64,000 nucleotides of DNA from Geosiphon pyriformis (taxonomy: Eukaryota > Glomeromycota > Glomeromycetes > Archaeosporales > Geosiphonaceae): positions 1 through 64,000 of the forward strand of contig JAAOMT010000694.1 in assembly GCA_016748015.1 (NCBI GenBank). The letters run 5' to 3'. How positions within the stretch are numbered: the stretch's first letter is position 1; every line of letters begins with the position of its first letter. Both the position numbers and the translations under genes were made by a program. Shown piece by piece: positions 44,880 to 55,259 of this stretch. Under the pieces are notes generated by a model. The model was not told the DNA's origin, searched no databases, and worked only from the letters and a program-made list of their open reading frames with translations.

Positions 44880-46140
44880 TGGGCAGGAGAATGCTAAAAG
44901 CATAGCATTTAGAGCACTATTGCTTATCGCAAGGCATTATGCATTCTTCACACAATTTAATGTTCATTTGCTCTAGCCGTTGGGCTTAAGCTTCTTTGGT
45001 TGGATAAGTGTGACTGGCAATTTGGTGATATACTTCTACTTTATTTTTGTAGTTGTATCTAGCGATTTCAAAGATGTATGCAATGTATTCTGATTTTTTC
45101 ATTTGACAACATTTTTTTGAGTGGCTCTGTTGATTAAAGCCATTGCTAGATCGAAAATCATTTTGGTATTGTGAGGGTAATAGTACAGTTTGTTGAAGGT
45201 GCTGTTGTAAGCAGCATTAAAAGAAGTTCCTCTTATTACTTTTTCTGAGATTAAAAGGGCATATTGACATGTTTGATTGCAGACTCCTCCTCTGAATGTA
45301 ACATCAATCCAGTCGCATTCATCAGGTAATTGTTTTCCACAAGTCAAACAGGGTGTTCTGTCCCATTTTTTACTTCTTTTGACTAAATGTCCCCATTGTT
45401 CTTGGTGACAGGATTTGCAATAGTAATAGGTATGGTTTCTGTATTTTTCCTCGGGTGAAATACAAGCTCCTATTGATGAGAGTTTCTTGTGGCAATCTTT
45501 GTATTTGAGTGAAATGTAAGAGTGTTGTTTTCGTGGTTCTGGTTTTAAATAGGGGACATTCCATTCAGGTGTCACTGGTTTTTTTGTTTCAAGAGAATTG
45601 TTTGTTGAAAAATACTGTTGTTCAGTTTCATCAGCCCAATTGGAGGTTGATCCAAGTGCCATAAATGTTTCAATGATGAGTTTTTCTTCTTCCAGTTCGA
45701 ATTCAAAAGCCAGGGCTTTTTTGGAGTGTTTGTTGAATGTACTACAAGTGGCAAGTATCTGGGCGTGTTGTCTTTGGTAGGAGATTGTTAACTCTTGTGT
45801 CTCCCAATTTAGATTAGCATTGGCTTTTTGGAGTCAATCATTTTTGACGAGAGCTTGGTATTGGGGAGCATTCATGACCAGAACTTTGACTAGAATAATG
45901 ATTCCATCAATTGTAAATGGAAAGTTGTTAATTTCTCTTACTAGAGTTTTTTTCATGCCATTGGCAGTGATAATTACTGTCTGAACTGGTCAGTCAACAT
46001 TTTTTTTTAACTGTTGTATCAACTGGTAGGTGATGATGCTTCCAGCAGATCTACTGTTTAGAATCAAGCAAATTGTCTTTCCTTTGACTTCTGCTTCAGT
46101 GTACATAGCAGTGATTGCTTTTTGTTTGTTGGTGGCTGCA
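44880..46140 (-). pseudogene. Gyp-D protease and cysteine-rich module (D-1)
   Basis: The protease begins ITAMYTEAEVKGKTICLILNSRSAGSIIT: the active-site D-S-G is N-S-R (46050-46058). It continues FPFTIDGIIILVKVLV. 45662-45099 is open for 187 codons: MALGSTSNWADETEQQYF, then YKDCHKKLSSIGACI, YYYCKSCHQEQWG, TPCLTCGKQLPDECDWIDVTFRGGVCNQTC and IFDLAMALINRA. After a stop, a final Cys cluster (LNCVKNA-type, about 44940-44880) precedes the dUTPase. The cysteine spacing matches B-2. The module is not a known retrotransposon domain that I can name; zinc binding is likely. Confidence 0.7.
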
Positions 46141-46379
46141 TTGCTAAGCAGGAATGATGACTCATTTGCTTCGAACTCAAAAGGAAATATATCTAAAAGA
46201 TTGGCATTTTTAGCAATTCTGGCTGGTGGGATTGTGATAGGAGTATAGAAAGGGTTTTGTTATTGTGCTGCAGCTCTACCTTCTGAGAGTGCAGTATGGC
46301 AAAAATCCTGTTCTTCTGGCATCATAATATAACTAGATTGAGTATAATAGTGGTTGGGTCTATGTTGATTCGAATTTTG

Positions 46380-48155
46380 AGTGGTTAATTGGTTGTTGGA
46401 ATTTAATCTGTTGTTGTTTGTTGGAAAACGGTTTTATGATATAAATTGATTATGTTGAACCAATCTTCTAGCTGGTACTTGATATTGTGGTGTAGATGGT
46501 TGTTGATACTGTTGTTAAATTAGTTGTGGAGCAAGTTGATAATAGTGGTTTGAATATTGTGGTCATGGTAAATATTGAGCTGGTGGTGATGGATAATATG
46601 ATTGTTGTGGTTGGGAATAACATTGATTATTTCTCTGTTGTTGGTCTTGTTGCAATTTTCTACAATCGCATTTCTAGTGTCCTGAAATTCTACAATAATG
46701 ACAATTTTGGATTTGGTTGTTGGATGGTGGTCTAAAGTTGTTTTGATTGCATCATTGTGGGGGTTAGTATCTTTGTGGTTGTTGTAATTGCTGTGGCAGC
46801 TGTTGTTGCTGTTGGTTGGTAAAGTAGTTTTCAACTTTCTTGGTTAATTGGTCAATTTTTTTTTTAGCTGCTGAGCTGGTTTTGCCAATAGCCAGGTTAA
46901 TAAGTTTGGTATGGTTGGCTTCTTTCATGGCCATTTCATAGTTTTTTGCCTGTTGAATAGCAGTGGCTAAATCTTCTGGTGCATGTGGACAAACTTTCTT
47001 GATAAGTTTGTCTTTTAGTCCAGTAATGAATTAATCCAAGATTTGTGTATTGGAGTAGCATTTATTGGTTTCCAATTGGCAAATTCTTCTAAGCAGTTTG
47101 TTGAATTTCTCAAGATAGGTCATAACTGATTCACTTGGTTCTTGCTTGATATTTCAGAACCAATTTTAAAGGGTAATGGAAGTGTTATTATCAGTAAACT
47201 GTTCTAGAAAAGCAGTTTTGAATGCTTCCCAGTGTTCTGGTGGGGCTTTTAAGTTTTCAAACCATTCACCAGCTGTTCTTTGTAAGAAGTATAGAATTGC
47301 TTTTAACATTCTGGCAGCATTTCAACCATTTGCATCTCCTGCTTTTGAGACTTTGTCAAGCCATTCTTGAGGACTGGTTTCACTGTCTTCTCCTGTGAAC
47401 TTAGAGATTTTTGCAATATATGTGGAGGCCATTTCTTCTTCATTTTCTGAGTCTTCTGTTTCTTGTTCTAATTCAGTCTCTTCACTTCGATTTTCTGCTA
47501 AGTAGTCAATAAGGTTTGTGCTGGTTAATATTGGTTCCTATTGTTGAATAGGGCTTTTGGGTGACTGAAAATCTTCTATTCTTGAAAACTAAATAAGTGG
47601 TGAGTTTGGTATTTGTGGTTGAGCAAGTGAAGCTAGAAATGGTGTGATTGAGAGTGGTAATTTAAAGCTGGTTCCTTGTTCTGGAGTTTGTAAATGTTTG
47701 GCAGTGGTTTTAGGTATATTGGAAGTAGTTCTGAGTTTTTGTTTCCTTTTTCCTTTTTTTTCTTCTGTTTCTGATTCAAAACCAAGAGAAAATTTCTGTT
47801 CTACTGGGTAATTTTCTTCACAATACTGAATGATATTGAAGTTGAGTTCTTGGAAATATGTTTCAAGTGTTTAACTGTTAAAATCCTGAGTGTTTAGACG
47901 AGAGTGATGTACTAAGCTTTCATATAAGTTGTGTCTAACTTCTGAAATGTTGTAGTCTCCAAAAAGATAATTGTTAATACGATTTTCAATGTACTGGTAA
48001 AATGTTTTCTTGAATGTTTCAATTCTGTCTGGAATGTTAAATCTCTGCTTGCAGTGGGTGTAGATTGACTGATAATACTCTAGAGTTCTTGGATCTGTTT
48101 GAGTCACCACTTTTGAAGTTGTTGTTGCTGTGTTATTTCTATGAGAGAGCACCAA
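46380..48155 (-). pseudogene. Gyp-D gag (D-1)
   Basis: The frame opens right after the LTR with LVLSHRNNTATTTSKVV and runs to a TAA at 47871. There is no ATG in frame near its start. It continues TYFQELNFNIIQYCEENYP, an acidic linker (SEETELEQETEDSENEEEMA), the capsid YIAKISKFTGEDSETSPQEWLDKVSKAG...AARMLKAILYFLQ, LEHWEAFKTAFLEQFTD, QEPSESVMTYLEKFNKLLRRI, a Gln-rich stretch and a CCHC knuckle CHYCRISGH...KCDC (46695-46655) with a stop inside. Roughly ten stops, at former Gln and Trp codons. Confidence 0.8.
48141..48154 (-). other. Candidate primer-binding site of D-1
   Basis: On the minus strand TGGTGCTCTCTCAT starts 2 nt after the 5' LTR. D-2 has TGGTGCTCTCCCAC at 56091. It shares TGGTGCT with the Gyp-A site. 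Confidence 0.55.
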
Positions 48156-48156
48156 A

Positions 48157-49132
48157 TGTTACCAGAGGTTTTTGGGTCTCTTTTCTTGAATGTTGTTGAT
48201 GTTGATTTGCTATGTTTTCAGAAAGTAGTTGAACCTCCAGTAATAAATTTATCTTCAAATTATTTTCTATAATTTGAACTGCTGGGCTTATAAGTAGAAT
48301 GGCCAATTCTGTGCCAGTTGCTTTGTGTAGTTACATTGTAGTAAACATCAACTTTTTCCCAGGAATTGCTCATCTGGAAGCTCACTAAAAAATGTGTAGT
48401 TACTTTGCTGTGAAAGTCAACTCTTCTACAGGAATCTCATCTGTAGACTATTCCAATGATTATAATAAAAAAAATAAAAGAAAGAAAATAAAAGAAATGT
48501 AAAAAAAATAGAATTCTGTCAAGAAAAACGTTTTCTATTCAGGCCTGGAGTCACTAACAGTTTAATGAAATTGGTAGCTAATTAATTTCAAAACGTTAGT
48601 TGGATTTTGGGGATTTTCCAAGTGCAATAATTAAAGAATTTGGTTTTTCAATTTATTTGATATTTATTTCTTTTTGTGTGTGTAAGAATGATTCTAAGTG
48701 ATAAATCTAAAGTAAGATATATTTTCTCGAAGAGAGAAGCTCTTCTTTTATACAACTTGTTGTAACACTATTCCATGAACTTGAACTTTGCTTTTTTTTA
48801 CAATTTCGCTGAACTAAAGATACATTTTGGCGAACTACAAGTTATTTCTGTGAACAATTAGATATTTCAGTAAACTATCAATTATTTTGGTGAATTTCTA
48901 CAAATTTTGGTGAACTTTTGAATGTTACATATTTCGGGGTATTGCATGATTGATTATCGCACTTAGGTTACATTTGTGTTATATACAAATTGGGTTATTA
49001 ATTAAATGATAATTTCAGACATTTTGCTAATGTAATAAGTAATAATTTGAAACGATAATATATGCTAATTAATGATAAGATTTATAAGGGTAATTTTATG
49101 CTAAACAATATCTCTAATTTTGTCTGGTAACA
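48157..49132 (-). repeat. Gyp-D 5' LTR of D-1
   Basis: 976 bp, the same length as the 3' LTR, same 10-bp terminal inverted repeats. TATA-like TATAAAA on the minus strand at 48746-48752. Confidence 0.94.
48746..48752 (-). promoter_or_regulatory. TATA-like box of Gyp-D LTR
   Basis: TATAAAA(G) on the minus strand, conserved at 39886-39892 and in the D-2 LTR near 55494. Probable core promoter. Confidence 0.55.
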
Positions 49133-49136
49133 CCAG

Positions 49137-49904
49137 TTTGAAAACAAGTTCAGAACCCTAATCTTGATATCCAAGTGGTGCATAGAATTAGAAAGAAGAA
49201 CTCAAGGTCTAGGAAAAGTAGTAACTGAATATGCCAAAGCAATCAGAAAGTTAATCAAATGAGTAAACTTTAGAAGAAACTGGACAGAAAAACAAAAGAT
49301 TCATTCCTTTACAAAAGAATTGAGAACCAACTTATCCTATGCTCTTTGGTCTCTCTTGGCTTTAAAAGATAATCCTACAATGGATATGGCCATTGAACTT
49401 GCCCAAAAAATTGAAGACAACTAAAAAATGCACTTGGGATCCACACTTCCAGTTTTTGCTCCTGCTCTTGTTATGGCTTCTGCTTCCCAAATGGCTGCTA
49501 CTTTTTTTGCTGCTCAAACTCAAGACCCAAATAAACAGTTGATAGATAGACTCACAGCAAATCTTGCTTGGCTATTAGAACTATTAGCCCAAGCAGTCAG
49601 AGATAACCAGCAAATCCAAAGACCCAGATTTGAGTCACATTTCAATCAGCCTCAGCAACCATCTTATCAAAGACAACAAAATTGTGGCCCACTTGTGTGC
49701 TATTACTGTAGATTAACTGGACATTTTTCAAAAGATTGCAACAATCTTCCCTTATCCCTTCCAGCTTTCAGAAACAATGATAACCAAAACAACAGAACTA
49801 TTAACAACAACGTCTTCAATCAAAGACCTAATCATGCCAATATCAATTTCTTTGGAGAGAATCCCCTAGTTGAAACCACTGTTTATCAGCTTTTAAACTG
49901 GTAG
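49137..49904 (+). pseudogene. Gyp-A gag, C-terminal part (A-4)
   Basis: Resumes FENKFRTLILISKWC after D-1, with KVVTEYAKAIRKLIK, one TGA at 49260-49262 (former Arg; A-2 has AGA), a TAA at about 49422, and then an open stretch to 49904. That stretch has LPVFAPALVMASASQMAA, AWLLELLAQAVRDNQQIQRPRF, the intact CCHC knuckle CYYCRLTGHFSKDC (about 49699-49740) and an Asn-rich tail. It ends LLNW at TAG 49902-49904, just after the slippery heptamer. Confidence 0.87.
49892..49898 (+). promoter_or_regulatory. TTTAAAC slippery heptamer at gag/pol junction (A-4)
   Basis: In the gag frame the codons are CTT TTA AAC TGG TAG, a canonical X XXY YYZ (U UUA AAC) -1 frameshift site two codons before the gag stop. 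The pol frame is the -1 frame and is open from here (LVGASPKDESASQ). Present also in A-2. Confidence 0.72.
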
Positions 49905-51330
49905 GTGCATCTCCAAAGGATGAGAGTGCAAGCCAACCAGAAGAAAACCCCTTTTACGCCTTTAACTTAACTGATGATGACCATGACATGGATGAACTAG
50001 CAATTAACACCACAGAATTAACAAGGAAGAAGAAAAAAGCCAAGGTGGATTTCGTTTTGGATCCAAACAAACCATCCACATCAACTGCTGATAATAATGA
50101 GCCACCAAAGACTAAAGTTTTTAAGAATCTTCTAAAGCTAGAACCCCCAGAAATAGTACAAAAATTTGGACCTTATTCTGTTGTTAAAGATCTCATAGAA
50201 ACCCCAATACACATTACCTTTGGCCAGCTGATGACCCATCCACAGTTTAGAAAAAATCTTCGCAAATCTCTGATCCCCAAGAAGAAAATACCAAAAACCA
50301 ACAAATGCTTTCGTCAAGCTGGACTTGTTGACAACAACAACATTACCCCTTTAATTTGCAAAGCCCAAGTGGCTGGTTATTTCATTGACTTGATCCTAGA
50401 CAGTGGATCATCCATGAGTGTCATTGCCAAACATTTCTTAGAAGCAATTGGCAGAAAAATTGATGAATTTTCTACCAGACCTATGACCAATGTACATGGT
50501 AATAAAAAAAAAGGTCTTGGTATTGCCAAAACTATTCCTGTTCGCATTAATGGCATCAGTATTGAAACTGACATGGAGGTTTCTGAAGCAAAAGAATACA
50601 TCATCATTGTTAGCAATAAGTGGCTTAAGAAAGCAAAAGCCTTACTCGACTATGAACTGTGTGAATTAACCATCAGATGTGGTGAAAAGCCCATAGTGGT
50701 TAAATGCTACCATTGAACAACTCTCCCAGCAAACAAACAGGATCAAAAAGAAGAACAATCAGACAAATCAGATGATAAAGAGAGTGATGAAGAAGAAGAA
50801 CAAGAGAAACAAGAAGAAACTGCTGAACTCACATACACTACCTTCACCAGCAATGGCAAGCCACTAAATAATGTCAAAGCTGATAAAGAAGAAATCATTG
50901 TAAATAGCAAGCTGATCTGCTGGCTCTACTATGATATCCTTAAAAAAACCTTTGACCAAAAGTCTGGCAAGAAAGCCAAGTACCATTATTGGTAGCATGG
51001 TCCTTGTGCCTGGTGCTAGTGCAACCAACCCTTGTATTCTCCAAATAATGAATGCAAATTATGCCTGATCTATTACAAAGATTGGGAACCAATCAGTTTG
51101 ATACCTAGAGAAGAATTGAAAGAAGTCCAAAAGTCTTTTGAAAATGAACCACCTGAGATCTAATTACTAGTTGTAGAACAAAAAAAACTCTCTTCAGAAA
51201 AAAGAAAAATAGACATTGAAAATCTGCTGGCTAGAAACAGCCCAGTTATCTTAAAAAAAGGTGATACCTCTGGACGAACTCATGTAATACAACACACCAT
51301 CACCACCAGAGAAACTTGCTCTATTCATCT
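49899..51330 (+). pseudogene. Gyp-A pol: protease and linker (A-4)
   Basis: -1 frame relative to gag. MDELAINTTELTRKKKKAK at 49988, PEIVQKFGPYSVVKDL, and then the protease AGYFIDLILDSGSSMSVIAKHFLEAIG with an intact D-S-G (50399-50407) and IPVRINGISIETDMEV. A TGA at 50714-50716 (former Arg or Gln codon) ends the open stretch. The linker is acidic (SDDKESDEEEEQEKQEE) and holds a small Cys cluster (CAWCQCNQP...CKLC, about 51003-51065). No dUTPase in this family. Confidence 0.82.
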
Positions 51331-52600
51331 AAAGCCATATCAATCCAATTGCCATAATGATAAGTTCATCAAAAAAGAAATAAAACAAATGAAAGATCTT
51401 GGATTCATACAAAAAACCAAGAGTGAATGGGCTTTCCCAATTATAGTGGTATCCAAGAAAGGTGGAACTCTGCATTTTTGTGTTGATTATTGTCAATTAA
51501 ATGCCATTATTGAAAGAGACATGTACCCACTTCCCAAAATTAATGCAATGCTAGATCAATTCAAGGGTGCTGCTTTCTTCTCAACCATTGATCTAACTGC
51601 TAGATTTTGGCAAGTAGAGATGGATCCAGAAAGTCGGAAGAAAACTGCCTTCATCACCAAGTATGGCACCTATGAATTCACAGTCATGTCTTTTGGTCTC
51701 ACCAATGCTTCTCCCATCTTTCAATGCTTAATGGACAAAGTATTTGAATCAGTGAAAGAAAATTTTGTTCTGGTTTATTTAGATAACATAATGGTGTACT
51801 CAAAAATCTGGAATGAACATCTTGAACATTTGCAAAAGGTTTTTGACCTCCTTAGAAATGCTGGCCTTAAGATAAACCCAATCAAATTTTTCTTTGGACA
51901 GCAATCAACCCAATTTCTTGGCCATTTTATTACAAAGGATGGAATTTTTTCTGGCCCAGCCAAGATTAAAAAAGTCCAGAACATTAGACAACCAATAAAT
52001 ATTTATGAACTGCGCTCTTTCTTTGGTTTGGCTTCTTATTATCAAAAATTTGTCAAGGATTTTTCCAAAATTGCCTCTCCATTCAATCAGCTACTTAGAA
52101 AAAATGTCAATTACCACTGGGGTACACATCAGCAGAAAGCATTTGAAACTCTCAAAGAAAAATTGGTTACAGAACCTATTCTCAAACAATCTGATCTGGA
52201 TTAACCTTTTATCCTTCATACTGATACATCTGGTTATGGACTTGGTGTTGTCCTGTCACAAAAAAATAAAGATGGCAAGGAACATGCAATAGCATATGCC
52301 AATAGAACCCTTACACCAGCAGAACAGAACTATTCAGTTACTGAGCAGAAATGCTTAGCAGTAGTCTGGGCTACCAGTTACTGGAATAAGTATCTCCTAG
52401 GGGTAAAGTTTTTGGTAGTAACAGATCACCAAGCTTTGGTTTAGTTACACAATAAAAAGAAGCTAGAACATAAAAGAATAACTTACTGGATACTCCACTT
52501 GGACAAATTTGACTATGACATTCAACATCGCAAAGAAACACATCATCAAAATGCTGATGCTCTTTCTAAACTTATCATCCAGTGACAGTACAACTACCTT
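51331..52600 (+). pseudogene. Gyp-A reverse transcriptase and RNase H (A-4)
   Basis: Open from 51389 to 52204. KKEIKQMKDLGFIQKTKSEW, VDYCQLNAIIERDMYPLPKINAML, FSTIDLTARFWQVEMDPESRKK and MSFGLTNASPIFQCLMDK are present, and the catalytic box is YLDN (51776-51787) instead of YLDD. Then FGQQSTQFLGHFITKDGIF and LRSFFGLASYYQKFVKDFS. RNase H follows the stop at 52202-52204: FILHTDTSGYGLGVVLS, AIAYANRTLTPAEQNYSVTEQ, VTDHQALV and HHQNADALSK. One G to A change inactivates RT; RNase H motifs look intact apart from stops. Confidence 0.87.
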
Positions 52601-53963
52601 AAACCAAACCAACCTAATTATTAGTAATTTTCTCACAACCAAACATGATAATGGACTTGGACAACTACTCTGCCTTAATAGAATTTTTGGGTAAGAACAA
52701 TACCCACTGGAATACAATTAACAGCAAAGAGAACATTTGCCAAACAATCAAATTTTTATTTGATTCACCAGAACCAACTATACAAAAGAAACAGAAAAGA
52801 TCCTGACCACTCCCAGAGAGTCATAAGATTTGAAGAAAGAGAAATTGTGATCTATAACATGCACACTGATTCATTAGCTAGACATTTTGGAAAGACTAAA
52901 ACAATTCAGAAAACTTTAGCTCACTATTATTGGCTTATCTTGGGAAAAAACATTGCTGAGTACATTAAAACCTGTAATACCTGCCAAAGAAGAGAAAAAC
53001 CCAATAGAAAAAAAGATATCCATTCAATCTCTGTTGGCCAACCATTTGACAAGATTGGTATAGATGTTGTTGGACCCTTAACAATAACCCCTAATGGCAA
53101 CAGATACATTATCACAGCTACCAACTATCTTACAAAGTGGGTAGAAGCAAGAACCACTTCAGACCAAACAGCAGTCTTAATAGCCAATTTCATTTATAAA
53201 GATATCATCTGCCATCATGGCTGCTCCAGAGAACTTTTATCTGATAGAGGAAAAGCTTTTCTCAATATACTGGTTGAAGAACTTTATAGAAAAATGGAAA
53301 TATGTTACAAACTTTCCTTCCCTTATCACCCCCAAACAAATGGCTTAGTAGAACGTTTTAATAGAACACTATGTGAAACTCTAGTCAAAACAAGTGAAAA
53401 AACAAACTTATGAGACAAAGTACTGCTTTCAGCTTTGTTTGCTTATAGAACTGTAAATTATGACATAACAAGTTATGCACTTTTTTATTTATTTTATGGA
53501 CACATGACAACACTACCAATAGAAACTGACATTGAGACAATACCCTTTGAAGAAATCACAATAGCAAATTACAAAGACATTTTGCAAAGAAGATTTGGTA
53601 CCATTCTTGACTTATTGGTAGAAGCACAAATAGTTGCTTTTGAAAAGATAAAACAGTTTCAAGAAAAGCTTAAAAAGAAAAAAACCTATAAAACACTTTT
53701 TTTAAGTGTTGGTAACTTGGTATTAGAATACCATTTAGACAAAGACAATGTTTATGGGTGATAAATTTTCTAGCCAGTGGAAAGGATGCTTTATAGTCAA
53801 CAAAGTTTTGAACAATGGTTCTTATATTCTTCAAGATCAATCTGAAACAATTTTTAATGATCGACCTGTTTATGGCATGCAACTCAAGAAATATTACAAA
53901 CGATCTGATTGGTTGCCTGTTGTGGTAATACTGACTCAAATGATCAACAAAAATCAAGTATAA
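52601..53963 (+). pseudogene. Gyp-A integrase (A-4)
   Basis: Decayed start, then open 52760-53413: YNMHTDSLARHFGKTKTIQKTLAHYYW and CNTCQRREK (HHCC), catalytic Asp in KIGIDVVGPLTI, Asp in LLSDRGKAFL, Glu in TNGLVERFNRTL; the D,D,E triad is complete. A TGA at 53411-53413 (former Trp) is followed by LLSALFAYRTVNYDITSY...IETIPFEEIT. One extra G near 53757 (TATGGGTGAT against TATGGTGAT in A-2) shifts the C-terminal domain GDKFSSQWKGCFIVNKVLNNGSY, which ends at 53961-53963. Confidence 0.87.
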
Positions 53964-54004
53964 ATAAATGCACCATTCCCAAAACAGAGGTATCTTCAAT
54001 TGAC

Positions 54005-54661
54005 ATGAACAATTATTTTCTGGATCAAAACATTCAAAATGCTTTCTATACTCTCCATGAGTATTGGATTAAAAACTATCCAAATGCTACTTTAACTATT
54101 GGAAAACAGACCACCATAACTGACAACAGTGGAACATATACTGTTATTAGACCAAAGAAAACAACTACCAGAAGAGAAAAAATTGGTGGCAAAATAGATA
54201 AATATCTGCTAGAAAGTATAACAGCAGTGATACTTGTACTTTCTACCACACTTGGAAAAACAATTAAAGAAATCTTACTCATGGACAAAAACTTATCATA
54301 TGGAAGACAACTAGAGCTCTATAATCACCTTGGTGAAATTATAGATGACATGAAGCTTATAAAGAAAACAACTTCAGAGATACAGGCAGAAATTTTGGGC
54401 ATTATATGATTAGATGTTCCAAGAGTTTTAACCATTGCTAAAAGAGCCAAAACTTTAATACAAAGATTTGGTCTCTTGGATACAAAACTCATTTTGCCTC
54501 AAGTATTATACACCCTATCTACAAAAGACTTCAATAAATTAGTTAGCTTTGAGTTAGATAAAACTCTTCAAATAGATTACACTATAAATAGCTTAATTTT
54601 ACCAGAGCTCAATCTCTTTGGAGAGAATAATATTATGGTTGAAACCTATACTTCTTATTGA
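54005..54661 (+). pseudogene. Gyp-A ORF3, extra ORF after integrase (A-4)
   Basis: 219 codons with a single stop (TGA 54407-54409). Starts MNNYFLDQNIQNAFYTLHEYW; contains NYPNATLTIGKQTTIT, IRPKKTTTRREKIGGKIDKYLLESI, a hydrophobic AVILVLSTTLG stretch, RQLELYNHLGEIIDD, IAKRAKTLIQRFG, LPQVLYTLSTKDFNKLVSFELDK; ends VETYTSY. The stop at 54659-54661 lies 31 nt inside the 3' LTR (starts 54631). The internal stop aligns with TAG in A-2 and CAG in A-1; all three derive from CGG by transitions only. No known family recognised. Present in four Gyp-A copies. Confidence 0.7.
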
Positions 54662-55259
54662 TTATCATATGTATTAGCCACTGATGTTATATGATTAACC
54701 ACACTATTTTTAGAAAGTGATCATTGACCACTTTTGATAGCTATATAAGTAATGAATCTCTTAGCTGTAGAAAAGCATGTAATAACAACTATCTGAATAA
54801 TTAAGAATAAATAAAATAACAACTTTCATCCCAATCCTTCTCTTATCGCTAATTTTCTTTTCTTTATCTTCAAATATCTGAACATCTTAAAAATAAAAGA
54901 TTACTTGTTGGCCTTTTCCTAATGTATATAATTGTAGCATTTGAAAATTATTTGAATAAATGTGACTGAAAAGCACAAGTTGATATCTGATATTGAATTC
55001 TAAGAGCACTGATGTGAGGCATAGAATTATACCAGTGGTGATCAATTGTTAACAGTATGGACTATTCCTCTACCTTTAGATTCTCTAGTTACCTTTGAAA
55101 AGAATAGCAACTGAGATATTTTATGAGACTGATCTTGCACATTGAATCCATATTCATTCAATTCACTCTTTAAAGTTGAATTCCCCTTTGATTATTTCCA
55201 TCACCCTACAATCCTGTTCTTCTTTGCTATCCATTAGCTTGTTACTTCAACCCGTAACA
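54631..55259 (+). repeat. Gyp-A 3' LTR of A-4
   Basis: 629 bp, TATTATGG...CGTAACA (second base G to A), preceded by the purine-rich tract GGAGAGAATAA. Same length as the 5' LTR; one 12-bp unit. Confidence 0.92.

Larger units (their letters stand above)
39294..49132 (-). mobile_element. Gyp-D copy D-1, full length, minus strand
   Basis: 9.84-kb Ty3/Gypsy-like element with two 976-bp LTRs of equal length, flanked by the duplication CCAG (39290-39293 and 49133-49136). Order on the minus strand: gag, protease, cysteine-rich module, dUTPase, RT, RNase H, integrase, ORF3. The youngest layer of the nest. Its LTRs differ at about 45 positions by my count, nearly all transitions. Confidence 0.95.
37827..55259 (+). 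mobile_element. Gyp-A copy A-4, full length, carrying D-1
   Basis: Complete Ty3/Gypsy-like element with both LTRs (629 bp each), 7.59 kb without the D-1 insertion. Best preserved Gyp-A copy: long open stretches in gag, protease, RT, integrase and ORF3. It is inserted in the D-2 5' LTR with an ATAT duplication. Not autonomous now: RT box YLDN, several stops, and a one-base insertion near 53757. Confidence 0.95.

Noticed and set aside
53909-54409. ORF3 as an envelope gene.
   Set aside because: No signal peptide, no convincing transmembrane anchor, and no Cys or glycosylation pattern of an envelope protein. Position alone is not enough.
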